DNA from: JANRIZ01 sp033764445
Lineage (GTDB): Bacteria; Verrucomicrobiota; Verrucomicrobiia; JAWXBN01
Assembly (NCBI GenBank): GCA_033764445.1
Contig: JANRIZ010000174.1
Location: forward strand, 1 to 21,669
DNA: 21,669 nt
Direction of reading: 5' to 3'
The translations under genes were made by a program, and so were the position numbers. Numbering within the stretch: the first letter of the stretch is position 1; each line of letters begins with the position of its first letter. Shown here piece after piece: positions 8,501 through 14,541 of this stretch. The notes below the pieces were generated by a model, which was not told the DNA's origin, ran no database searches, and was given only the letters and a program-made list of their open reading frames with translations.

Positions 8501-8599
8501 ATTTTGCCCCACCCGCAGCAACCACGGACCGATCACACCCGCCCAATGCGCCTCAAAGTCCGTGCCGCGGTAAAGTTTTTGGATGCGGTCAGCTGCCAT
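5561..8599 (-). CDS. addB: AddB-like PD-(D/E)XK nuclease subunit
   Basis: This 1012-residue protein lies directly upstream of, and overlaps, the AddA-like gene. The C-terminal region has the RecB-type nuclease pattern: ELFGRMDLLLA, then VWVVDFKTGG with the Asp-x-Lys pair at 888-890, then NIQLPLYALLLGSL, the Q-x2-x-Y element. The N-terminal part (VILCPSRSYQNFVKSRM) resembles the degenerate helicase fold of AddB but shows no GKT/GKS Walker A, as expected for a non-translocating partner. No cysteine follows the DFKTG motif, so the four-cysteine iron-sulphur cluster of Bacillus-type AddB is apparently absent. The expected role is second-strand nuclease and structural partner of AddA. A repeat-derived insertion occupies residues about 254-286. 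The best start is the ATG at 8599; no strong ribosome binding site is visible. Confidence 0.8.
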   Translation of the reverse strand: MAADRIQKLYRGTDFEAHWAGVIGPWLLRVGQNAGGGGPLPVILCPSRSYQNFVKSRMAAENIQALGLRFWTPVDVRRFLLTRFAGAPASAKRETLHLMLRVAAETVLRQGTVPAPLARSVLIDPDALLTTGDQLAAAGWTPRDILPAELTPLEDEFLSRMGQAGLSTVQKLDWWLLEKTRTSRGDFPLGAVLMCGFSGLHWPQWAILQACVRSAREVRLCLFDPRYEAEEPDQIWSGAWEEVMGEAEIVGEVENSRFQIQDSKTEVEDGSENPHPQISHFKFHQIHFEVGQDTRQEAQAIVLRVSRWLAEDRAGRIGVLFPNVCALAHEVSLLLDRLEIPYDDGVGHFAPGPFEDPPWQAWLALQERPTLHTFIRFLRVCPHRPEALDQVEEVRRHLESVQGRTLCTDLRLLSGLLMAGSQPGPRAMGVALGEWIFLPERATFSDHLERSREALRTAGLGDWIDGISLDIPVLVRGLRVEMSRGIFLRWLRDTASSIAKTRTATGNHPFARVHLVTYAHAEFQTWSHLIFTGQNDTTFPPQLQENGWLGEDQLLELNARIRTANRQAVITGPQGEGHETVRHDRGLCIALRHQHAFVERQMAHLLEGVTRAVCMTASLLSEAEPSRELKPGQFLTRLHLQVHGRAVDEKCFHQWARATGARLASAMEFRPALLEPLHNTPDPAQTLLAHNARRDPETAFGPYDFAFSTPPSRRAHLSVTQWERVLTQPALRWMDFYLGVRGPDSGDDPYRWNLTRGSWVHEWISRVHPAPGKGHFAERPAPDAMLQNYRAAAATTRNAVREQATRAGVNLPVWWDCLWRESVRTGEELVDALGRVDPAAWPHFAVEYRVPEPVRVTLPSGDALELFGRMDLLLAATSDLADRVWVVDFKTGGAKKLEAKKIRNGENIQLPLYALLLGSLGAGEVSLSLLSRGEPLEVQVDWTTELQEAALWRGLAAMQQSGVFGFRGEIFDEFAPIREMYPVATLEIDREISDQRWRRSHPFLNPGGGEDE
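7744..7840 (-). repeat. Repeat-phrase insertion inside addB
   Basis: Two phrase types sit next to each other in the reading frame: ATTTGAAATGTGAAATTTGAG (7751-7771 by eye) and GGAATCTTGAATCTGGAATC (7811-7830). The second is the same family as the addA array. On the coding strand they read as NSRFQIQDSKTE and then HPQISHFKFHQIHFE, low-complexity sequence unlike the surrounding protein. The frame is preserved. Confidence 0.75.
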
Positions 8600-8703
8600 G
8601 TGACCGGCAGTTTAGCAACCGCCCCGCCCCCAGGGCAATCCTGTTGTCGTTACCCTGAATCCTGACTTCCCTATTGGGTGATTTCAGCCTAAATCTAAAC
8701 CAC

Positions 8704-8739
8704 GCTTTCCTGGTTGAAGACAGGCTTCCACAGGAAAGC
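8704..8739. promoter_or_regulatory. Two-tier inverted repeat upstream of the hsdM remnant
   Basis: GCTTTCCTG (8704-8712) is the exact reverse complement of CAGGAAAGC (8731-8739). Inside the loop, GAAG (8716-8719) pairs with CTTC (8725-8728). The structure ends 27 bases before the ATG of the hsdM remnant and is followed by GGGGCTTTTGGG. It could be an operator, an attenuator-like hairpin, or a boundary of the accessory patch. Only the pairing is seen directly. Confidence 0.45.
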
Positions 8740-8766
8740 GGGGCTTTTGGGATTGGAGCCATTGAA

Positions 8767-8919
8767 ATGACCCACAACAAAAAGGAACAGGAACGAAGCG
8801 CCCTGAACGCCACCATCGGGCGTACCGCCAACAATCTGCGCGTCCGTGTCGGACCGCAGGCGGATTTGCGGACACAGATTGATGCGACTGTGGCCGACCT
8901 TGAAGAAAAAGCCGCATGA
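8767..8919 (+). pseudogene. hsdM: Internal-deletion remnant of a type I restriction methylase gene
   Basis: A 50-residue frame opens with a good ribosome binding site (GGAG eight bases before the ATG). The first half, MTHNKKEQERSALNATIGRTANNLR, strongly resembles the usual start of HsdM proteins (K-x-E-Q-x-R-x2-L-x-x-T-I-W-R-I-A-N-x-L-R). The second half, LRTQIDATVADLEEKAA, resembles the coiled, charged C-terminal end of such methylases. The roughly 450 residues that should lie between them, including the NPPY catalytic motif, are missing. The stop codon overlaps the next ATG as ATGA. The family assignment is from remembered motif patterns rather than a search. If it is not a remnant, it would be an orphan 50-residue protein coupled to the nuclease gene. 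Confidence 0.55.
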
Positions 8920-9965
8920 GCAGGATTGCAGACAGACAGTTTTTTGCCGACGTCGCGGAATTGCTCCATGCGGCACGCGGCAAGGCGTATCACACCGTCA
9001 ATTCCATCATGGTTGAAACCTATTGGAACATTGGCCGCCGGATTGTGGAGCAGGAACAGCGTGGCAAAGGCCGCGCTGATTACGGTGAGGCCCTCATCAG
9101 CAGACTTTCCAGGTACCTGACAGAAACCTTTGGCCGGGGGTTTTCAGAGGCCAATCTGTTGAGTATGCGCAGGTTCTACGCATGCTACCCCGGTCCCGAT
9201 CAATTCCGTAGGCACTGCGTACGGAATCTTTCATGGACGAATATCCGCATGATGATCCGGCTTGATGACAAAAAGGAGCGGAATTACTACCTGCGGGAGG
9301 CCTCTTCTGAAAACTGGTCGTCCCGCGTGCTGGAACGCAATATCAAAAGCGGCTATTACCACCGCCTGCTGTCTTCGCACCGCAGGGCGGAATCAAAAAA
9401 AACCACCCGGCCCGCCACCCCTCATGCGTCAGAATTTGTCAAAGACCCGTATGTTTTGGAGTTCCTTGATGTTCCCGATGATTTGCAGGGCAGGGAAAGT
9501 CTGCTTGAAAACGCGCTGATCAATAATCTGCAAAAATTCCTGCTGGAACTTGGCAAGGGCTTCTCCTTTGTCGCCCGCCAGCAACGTATCAGCACGGAAA
9601 CCGACCATTTTTACATCGATCTGGTGTTTTACAATTACCTGCTCAAGTGTTTCGTGATCATTGACCTGAAAACCACGCACCTTTCCCATGCCGACATCGG
9701 CCAGATGGACATGTATGTGCGGATGTTCGATGCGCTCAAACGCAGGGAGGACGACAACCCCACCCTCGGCCTGATCCTGTGCGCGGACAAGGCCGAGACA
9801 ATGGTCAAATACTCGGTACTGAAGGGCAGCAGACAGATTTTCGCCAGCAAATACAGGACCCTTCTGCCGACCGAGGACGAGCTGGCGGATATGATCGCAC
9901 GTGAGAACAGCAGGCTGCTGACTACCGAACAAAAACCCGGCAAACCCAGGGGCAAAAAGAAATGA
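8916..9965 (+). CDS. DUF1016/YhcG family PD-(D/E)XK nuclease-like protein
   Basis: This 349-residue protein has both halves of the DUF1016 (YhcG) family. The N-terminal domain contains NIGRRIVEQEQ, SRYLTETFGRGFSEANLLSMRRFY, then NLSWTNIRMMIRLDD and ENWSSRVLERNI. The C-terminal nuclease-like domain contains Glu198 (LLENALI), Asp235 (HFYIDLVFYN), the Asp250-x-Lys252 pair (FVIIDLKT) and Gln263 (IGQMDMYV), so the metal-binding set appears intact. Members are commonly found inside type I restriction loci and other defence islands; their function is not settled. Here the gene has ATGA overlaps on both sides, with an hsdM remnant before it and an hsdS fragment after it. It therefore looks like the surviving middle gene of an hsdM-yhcG-hsdS operon. 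Full length and no frame disruption argue that it is still selected. Confidence 0.9.
   Translation: MSRIADRQFFADVAELLHAARGKAYHTVNSIMVETYWNIGRRIVEQEQRGKGRADYGEALISRLSRYLTETFGRGFSEANLLSMRRFYACYPGPDQFRRHCVRNLSWTNIRMMIRLDDKKERNYYLREASSENWSSRVLERNIKSGYYHRLLSSHRRAESKKTTRPATPHASEFVKDPYVLEFLDVPDDLQGRESLLENALINNLQKFLLELGKGFSFVARQQRISTETDHFYIDLVFYNYLLKCFVIIDLKTTHLSHADIGQMDMYVRMFDALKRREDDNPTLGLILCADKAETMVKYSVLKGSRQIFASKYRTLLPTEDELADMIARENSRLLTTEQKPGKPRGKKK
9203..9227. repeat. 25-bp palindrome within the DUF1016 gene
   Basis: ATTCCGTA (9203-9210) is the exact reverse complement of TACGGAAT (9220-9227). The nine bases between continue the pairing as G-GCA-C-TGC-G, with one G-G mismatch. It encodes the linker just before the conserved NLSW motif. 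Confidence 0.6.
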
Positions 9966-10132
9966 GCAAGATAGCAGACCTCATCGCCAGACATTGCCCT
10001 GAGGAGGTGGAGCATAAACTTCTTGGAAAAGCTGGTGATTCCATTCGTGGAAACGGCCTTCAAAAAAACATTTGGGAGTGCAATGCCTGCAGCAAAAAAA
10101 TGCGGGTCTCTCCTCCAAGGCAAAATCCATGA
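9962..10132 (+). pseudogene. hsdS: Truncated type I restriction specificity subunit (5' fragment)
   Basis: The 56-codon frame overlaps the DUF1016 stop as ATGA. Its start, MSKIADLIARHCPEEVEHKLLG, followed by IRGNGLQKN, is the typical opening of HsdS proteins (L-I-x2-x-C-P-x-G-V-x-x-x-x-L-G-E, then an R-G-x-x-x-x-K segment of the first target-recognition domain). After about 36 residues the similarity ends and a stop follows. Full HsdS proteins have about 400 residues with two recognition domains and long conserved helices, none of which follow. Recognition is from remembered family patterns; a protein search would confirm it. With no intact hsdM, hsdS or hsdR here, no working type I system is present in this window. 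Confidence 0.7.
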
Positions 10133-10211
10133 CTGCAAAATTGAACGGGCGGATGGGGATACTGATACCTCCTTGTGCCTGGCACAGGGAATAACGTGAT
10201 CAAAAAACAGC

Positions 10212-10991
10212 ATGATCAAGATCGTGTCAGGATTTACAGAGAAGGGTGGTTCCACCACCTGTCTGATCAACCTGACCAATCTGCTGAATGAAAATGGCAT
10301 TGAGTGCACGTTTTACGGGAACCAGGATTATCACCGGGACAGGTGCCGGTCCGGGAACATCGCCCGGGACCTTGAATACGGACCGGACGATGTGGTCATC
10401 ACACACTTTCTGGAACTTCCGGAGCGTCCGCCGGTCAGGAGGGTGATCCTGTCCTCGCATGAAAAATGGTGGTTCCCGGTGGGAAGAATCAAACAATACT
10501 GGGATGTCTGTGTGTTCCTGCACGAGGAACACCGGCAGTATCATTCGGATTACCGGGGCGGATCCGTGATCATCCCCAACCCCAAGGAGAACCTGGTTTC
10601 AAACAAAAAGGGTCCGGTCAAAAACGTGGCAGGCATCATCGGGACAATTGAGGAAAGAAAACAGACGCATGTGTCGATCCAGAGGGCCCTCAGGGACCAG
10701 TGCGAACCAATCTATCTGTTTGGCCACATCGGGGAACCGGATTATTTTGAGCAATGTGTCAAACCCCTGCTGAACCCAGGAGTCATCCATCTGGGCCATA
10801 CGGAAAACAAACAGAAAATGTACGACCAGGTCGGAAGGGTTTACCACTCGTCCATCGGGGAGGTGGCGTGTCTGGTCAAGGATGAGTGTCATCTGACCGG
10901 GACCGAGTTTTACGGCAATGAGGAGACGATGCACGAGGTGTCCAAACTGACGAACGGGGAAATTCTGGCCCTCTGGAAGAATATTTTTTGA
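10212..10991 (+). CDS. Putative GT-B-fold glycosyltransferase
   Basis: This 259-residue protein starts MIKIVSGFTEKGGSTTCLINLTNLLNENG, like the N-terminal Rossmann half of GT-B glycosyltransferases (a glycine-rich turn followed by a helix). The second half has IIPNPKENL, then VAGIIGTIEERK, YLFGHIGEPDYFEQCV and VIHLGHTENKQKMYDQVGRVYHSS, in the order seen in GT4 C-terminal domains, where the pattern is 'G-x-I-x3-K' followed by 'x-G-x-x-x-x-x-x-M-Y'. It is shorter than the usual 350-400 residues and lacks a convincing E-x7-E motif (GEVACLVKDE is the nearest stretch). Donor and acceptor are unknown. It stands alone in the low-GC accessory patch, with no other polysaccharide genes beside it, so it may be a cargo gene. 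No good ribosome binding site was seen. Confidence 0.55.
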   Translation: MIKIVSGFTEKGGSTTCLINLTNLLNENGIECTFYGNQDYHRDRCRSGNIARDLEYGPDDVVITHFLELPERPPVRRVILSSHEKWWFPVGRIKQYWDVCVFLHEEHRQYHSDYRGGSVIIPNPKENLVSNKKGPVKNVAGIIGTIEERKQTHVSIQRALRDQCEPIYLFGHIGEPDYFEQCVKPLLNPGVIHLGHTENKQKMYDQVGRVYHSSIGEVACLVKDECHLTGTEFYGNEETMHEVSKLTNGEILALWKNIF

Positions 10992-10996
10992 GAATC

Positions 10997-11033
10997 CAGG
11001 CACAGGGGGAGGGGACCGGGTGTCTGCGTTTTT
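10997..11033 (+). terminator. Probable intrinsic terminator after the glycosyltransferase gene
   Basis: CAGGCAC (10997-11003) pairs with GTGTCTG (11020-11026) with one G-T pair. After two bases a run of five T follows (11029-11033). It begins six bases past the stop codon. The long G-rich loop makes it imperfect. Confidence 0.45.
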
Positions 11034-11079
11034 AGATTTTCGCCTTTTCATCACACGCCCTTTTCGGTTGGCTTCCCCC

Positions 11080-11337
11080 ATGCTCGATGAGGATTTGCTG
11101 CCGGTGGTGTGCTGTCCGGAAACCCGCCAGAAATTGAAACTGGCGGACCTGGCCTTTGTGGAGGGACTCAATGCCGATGTCGCACGGGGCAAAATCAGAT
11201 ACATCTCCGGAAAGGTGGCCACCGAAGCCTTTGAAGGCGGTCTGCTGCGTGAGGACGGGACCGTTTTTTATCCGATCATCGGTGGCATCCCGGTCCTTAT
11301 ATATCATGAGGGAGTGCTGGTTCACGCTCAAAAGTGA
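11080..11337 (+). CDS. Trm112-like (UPF0434/YcaR-type) small protein
   Basis: From the ATG at 11080 the protein is 85 residues. It starts MLDEDLLPVVCCPETRQKLKLAD and ends LLREDGTVFYPIIGGIPVLI, the two conserved ends of Trm112/UPF0434 proteins: 'L-L-x-I-x-x-C-P' and 'Y-P-I-x-x-G-I-P-x-L'. The second cysteine pair of zinc-binding members is absent, so this looks like a metal-free variant. Eukaryotic and archaeal Trm112 activates methyltransferases; roles of bacterial members are less clear. The frame is open 20 codons further upstream, but that part is unlike the family. It lies just ahead of rex on the same strand, with a likely separate promoter between them. Confidence 0.8.
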   Translation: MLDEDLLPVVCCPETRQKLKLADLAFVEGLNADVARGKIRYISGKVATEAFEGGLLREDGTVFYPIIGGIPVLIYHEGVLVHAQK

Positions 11338-11346
11338 TTGTTGCTC

Positions 11347-11388
11347 TTGATTTTTCACGTGCTTTTCATATAAGTTTTGTTTGTGAAA
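11347..11388 (+). promoter_or_regulatory. Candidate rex promoter overlapping the start codon region
   Basis: TTGATT (11347-11352) and TATAAG (11369-11374) are spaced by 16 bases, a reasonable -35/-10 pair. Transcription would start near 11381, only a few bases before the GTG at 11383, which would give a leaderless or nearly leaderless message. TTGTGAAAC at 11381-11389 matches one arm of the known Rex operator (TTGTGAA-N6-TTCACAA), but the second arm is not present at the right spacing. Confidence 0.45.
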
Positions 11389-12000
11389 CAGGTCATACCC
11401 CGCAAGGCAGTCTATCGCCTATCTGTATTTCTTCGTTGTTTGCACCGGCTTGAGGAAAATCAGGTGGAAACCGTATCCTCCGAGGCACTGGCCAAGGCAG
11501 CCGGTGTCAAATCCTCACAACTTCGCAAGGACTTGGCCTATTTTGGACAATTTGGAATGAAGGGCGTCGGTTACAACGTTAAAGAGCTTTCGGAAAAGAT
11601 TACAAAACTGCTTGGCACCAACAAGCTCCAGCCGGTCATTCTCGTCGGAGTGGGTGACTTGGGCAGTGCCTTGCTCACCTACCGGGGATTTCAGAAAGAG
11701 GGTTTTGAAGTCCTGGCCGGATTTGATGCGGACCCCCGCCGCAAAAGGAGCAAAATTTTTGACGTGCCGATCCTGCCCATGGAGGACATCCTGGCGTTTG
11801 TTCAAAAACACGACATCAAGATGGCCATTTTGGCCGTGCCGGCAGCCGTGGCCCAGGCCGTGGCCAACCAACTGATCACCCATGGGATCGAAGCCATTCT
11901 CAACTTCGCCCCCATCATGCTCGAGGTTCCCGAAAACTGCGTGGTCAACAATGTCAACCTCGCCATGGAACTCGAAAACCTCTCCTACTTCATCAAGTGA
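11383..12000 (+). CDS. rex: Redox-sensing transcriptional repressor Rex
   Basis: From the GTG at 11383 the protein is 205 residues, standard for Rex. The N-terminal winged helix has IPRKAVYRLSVFLRCL, SSEALAKAAGVKSSQLRKDLAYFGQFG and KGVGYNVKEL. The Rossmann domain begins VILVGVGDLGSAL (GVGDLG at 89-94) and continues with AGFDADP, and later APIMLEVPENCVVNNVNLAMELE, all Rex signatures. Family knowledge: Rex senses the NADH/NAD+ ratio and represses fermentative and respiratory genes when NADH is low. A TTG two codons upstream is a possible alternative start. The neighbours (Trm112-like gene, miaB on the opposite strand) do not suggest its targets. Confidence 0.95.
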   Translation: MKQVIPRKAVYRLSVFLRCLHRLEENQVETVSSEALAKAAGVKSSQLRKDLAYFGQFGMKGVGYNVKELSEKITKLLGTNKLQPVILVGVGDLGSALLTYRGFQKEGFEVLAGFDADPRRKRSKIFDVPILPMEDILAFVQKHDIKMAILAVPAAVAQAVANQLITHGIEAILNFAPIMLEVPENCVVNNVNLAMELENLSYFIK

Positions 12001-12094
12001 TCAAAAGTCGTGATGGGGGCCGCAGGTATCACGGATCGGAGAGGCACGCTGACATTTGATCCTTGTCATTTGCGGTCCCCTCGGCATTTGACGG

Positions 12095-13453
12095 CTAGTC
12101 ATTCAAAATATCCGCCTGACCGTAGAGGGTGTACCCGGTGGTTTCGTTGATGCGCACCCTCATGATCTGGCCGATGTGGCGCGGACTGCCGCCGTCAAAG
12201 ACCACCAGTTGGTTTTTGCGGGTGCGGCCCGAGAGACGGTCGGGATTGGTTTTGCTCGGACCGTCAACGAGGATTTCAACCTCCTGCCCGACCAGGCCCC
12301 GGCTTTTGCGCAGGGCAATTTCCTTGAGATCGGCCAGCAGAACCTGGTTGCGGCGCTCCTTCACGGACTCCTCCACCTGTTCGGCCATCTCCGAGGCCGG
12401 TGTGTCCTTGCGGGGCGAGTAACGGAACACATACACATTGTCAAAATCGACCTCGCGGGCGAGTGAACGCGTCTCCTCAAAATCCTCCTCCGTCTCCCCG
12501 GGAAAACCGACAATGATGTCCCCGGTGACCGCCACATCGGGCACCCGCTCACGGATATTCGCAATCAGTGTGAGGTAACGCTCCCGCGTGTAGGCCCGGT
12601 GCATGGCCTTCAGAATGCGGTTGGAACCCGATTGGACGGGCAGGTGGACATGTTCGCACAATTTGGCGAGACGTCCGTAGCAGCCGATCAAATCCTCCCT
12701 GAACCCGATGGGGTGTGGCGAGGTGAAGCGGATCCGGTCAATGCCCTCGACCCCGTGAACGGCCTCCAACAACTGGACGAAGGGGGATTTGCCGTCCCGC
12801 TCGGGAAATTCGTGGCGCCCGTACAGATTGACAATCTGCCCGAGCAACGTGACGTCCCGGACCCCGCGTGCCGCCAGCCCACCGACCTCGGCGACAATCT
12901 CGGGGATCGGACGTCCGCGTTCCCCCCCGCGCGTGAAGGGCACAATGCAGTAGGTGCAATTCATGTTGCATCCCTGCATGATCGAGACAAAGGCGCAGGG
13001 TGCGGCCTTTTGCACAGAAAGATGGTCACGGATCGTGTTTTGCGAGTCGAGTTCCTCCTCGGTATCGCAGATGCGTTTGAGTTCCCGGGCCTTCAGCAGT
13101 GCCTCGATATGGTCGGCCACGCGATGGAATTTCTGGGTCCCAACCACCAGATCAAGCTCGGGCATCGTTTTGAAAAGGTCCTCCCCCCGGCTCTGGGCCA
13201 TGCACCCGAGGAAACCCAGGACAATGCGCTCCCCCCGTCCGGACTCCCGTTTGCGGTGGACGACATTGCCCATGCGGGCGAGCGCCTTCTGCTCGGCCAT
13301 ATCGCGGACGCTGCATGTATTGTAAAGGATGACATCCGCCTCGTTTTCCTCCGGGGTCAGGACATGGCCCCGCGCCACGAGCGAGGCACCGACCTGTTCG
13401 GAGTCACGCTCATTCATCTGGCAACCATACGTTTTGATGAAGACCTTGGCCAT
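12095..13453 (-). CDS. miaB: tRNA-2-methylthio-N6-dimethylallyladenosine synthase MiaB
   Basis: The UPF0004 N-terminal domain begins VFIKTYGCQMNERDSE with three cluster cysteines, counted from the alternative start two codons upstream, at about 13, 49 (YNTCSVR) and 86 (GFLGCMAQ). The radical-SAM motif C-x3-C-x2-C is MQGCNMNCTYC (164, 168, 171). VTGDIIVGFPGETEEDF and FRYSPRKDTPA follow, and a C-terminal TRAM domain ends with GQVEI-type and RVRINETTGYTLYG sequence. The length of about 452 residues and the TRAM domain fit MiaB, which methylthiolates i6A37 in tRNAs, rather than RimO or MtaB. The start chosen is the ATG at 13453; an ATG at 13459 is also possible. It lies 25-31 bases after the stop of the PEP-CTERM gene on the same strand, so read-through is possible. 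Confidence 0.95.
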   Translation of the reverse strand: MAKVFIKTYGCQMNERDSEQVGASLVARGHVLTPEENEADVILYNTCSVRDMAEQKALARMGNVVHRKRESGRGERIVLGFLGCMAQSRGEDLFKTMPELDLVVGTQKFHRVADHIEALLKARELKRICDTEEELDSQNTIRDHLSVQKAAPCAFVSIMQGCNMNCTYCIVPFTRGGERGRPIPEIVAEVGGLAARGVRDVTLLGQIVNLYGRHEFPERDGKSPFVQLLEAVHGVEGIDRIRFTSPHPIGFREDLIGCYGRLAKLCEHVHLPVQSGSNRILKAMHRAYTRERYLTLIANIRERVPDVAVTGDIIVGFPGETEEDFEETRSLAREVDFDNVYVFRYSPRKDTPASEMAEQVEESVKERRNQVLLADLKEIALRKSRGLVGQEVEILVDGPSKTNPDRLSGRTRKNQLVVFDGGSPRHIGQIMRVRINETTGYTLYGQADILND

Positions 13454-13484
13454 AACCATGGCGACACTATCACATCGTGCCCCA

Positions 13485-14345
13485 TCACTTCAAACACTGC
13501 TTCTCAGGGGCCGGCGGCCTCCTTTTGAGGAACCATCCGAAGAGGACCGCCATGAGGGCCAACCCCAGCAGGTTCACCGTTCCCGGCTCGGGAATGGGTT
13601 CAATGTAGTAATAAATGGGGCCCAGGCTGATGGATTGGTTTCCCGGATCCACCGGCCCGGCAGGTCCGGGACCATAAATGAAATAAATCCCCACCATGAC
13701 ATTTGTGCCGAAATCCACCTGCAAACTTCCCGCAAAAGCACCCGTGCCCTGGTTGGGGGCGGCGTTGGTTCCCAGAACCTGGTTGTCGATGGCGCCGCTG
13801 CCCGTAATCGAGAATGACGGAGCACTGGTGACAGCGGAAAGATTCGCATAAATCACCTGTCCCGCATTGTTGGTGCCGCTGATATTGAAAAGCCGGTCCT
13901 GAAATGTGCCGCCATTGTCGATGTCGTAAATCTGGAAGCTCACATTTGAAACGCCCACAATGGAATTGATGTTGGTATAATTAAACTCAAAGGTCACCGC
14001 CGCAAACGTGGTGTTGGTGTTGTTATTGGGCGCATTGAAGGACATGAGCAAGGCATTGTTTCCCAGGCCCCCGTCGTTTTGGTTGGTCACAAACGGTGAG
14101 GGATTTGCGGCCGTGCGCAAATCCAGATTGTTGGTCGTCAGGCTGAAGGAGATGTCGTAGCTGGCCGGATTCGTGGTGTCGAACTTGAAGTTGTTGGTCA
14201 GGATTCCCGGCGGTGACCATGTATTGGAACTCCAGTTCAGAAAACGGTTGTACGTCAGATTCTGGGCTTGCAGGCCCATGATGGTTGTCCCCGCCAGCAG
14301 GCTCATGAAAGCTATCCATTGAGAAAATTTCCTAAAATAGTACAT
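13485..14345 (-). CDS. Exported PEP-CTERM sorting-domain protein
   Basis: The ATG at 14345 gives 286 residues. The start (MYYFRKFSQWIAFMSLLAG, then a small-residue stretch to LQAQ) is a Sec signal peptide. The body is Asn/Thr/Gly-rich with alternating hydrophobic residues, typical of a secreted beta-rich domain (for example FEFNYTNINSIVGVSNVSFQIYD, broken here into parts). The C-terminus is a textbook PEP-CTERM: PIPEPG, a hydrophobic helix NLLGLALMAVLFGWFL, then KRR. Family knowledge: such proteins are processed by an exosortase and displayed or secreted, often with exopolysaccharide. No exosortase is in the window. A TTG five codons upstream is an alternative start. The upstream region is very AT-rich and shared with a divergent exported-protein gene. 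Confidence 0.85.
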   Translation of the reverse strand: MYYFRKFSQWIAFMSLLAGTTIMGLQAQNLTYNRFLNWSSNTWSPPGILTNNFKFDTTNPASYDISFSLTTNNLDLRTAANPSPFVTNQNDGGLGNNALLMSFNAPNNNTNTTFAAVTFEFNYTNINSIVGVSNVSFQIYDIDNGGTFQDRLFNISGTNNAGQVIYANLSAVTSAPSFSITGSGAIDNQVLGTNAAPNQGTGAFAGSLQVDFGTNVMVGIYFIYGPGPAGPVDPGNQSISLGPIYYYIEPIPEPGTVNLLGLALMAVLFGWFLKRRPPAPEKQCLK

Positions 14346-14541
14346 ATGAATCAATGGCAATTTTTATATTTTTTTAAAAAAAATGTATATATATTACTTG
14401 GAATAAATTATTTGCATAATAAATTTTAATGAAATAAAGGAATTTTTCATTATTTCAAGCAAAAAAGCCGTTTCGATTTTTTGTAACCTTTCCCTTTCGA
14501 TGCCGTCTATATACTTGTCACCAACCCCACCTCTGAAACAT
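14346..14541. promoter_or_regulatory. AT-rich divergent intergenic region
   Basis: About 130 bp (14346-14480) is strikingly AT-rich against a GC-rich background, with A and T tracts (TTTTTTTAAAAAAAA-like) and TATATATA. It separates two divergent genes for exported proteins and should hold both promoters; TATATA at 14508-14513 could be the -10 of the plus-strand gene. TGAAATAA (14430-14437) and TTATTTCA (14450-14457) form a perfect 8-bp inverted repeat with a 12-base loop, a possible operator or bidirectional hairpin. Confidence 0.5.

Noticed and set aside
10133..10211. Further restriction-gene fragment after the hsdS start
   Set aside because: No frame in these 79 bases gives recognisable HsdS or HsdR sequence; only unassigned spacer is visible.
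11353..11388. Full Rex operator formed by TTTCAC and GTGAAA
   Set aside because: The arms point the wrong way round and are 24 bases apart; the known operator is TTGTGAA-N6-TTCACAA.
12001..12094. Bidirectional terminator between convergent rex and miaB
   Set aside because: GGGGGCCGCA and TGCGGTCCCC can pair with one wobble, but the loop is about 45 bases and no T-run follows on either side.
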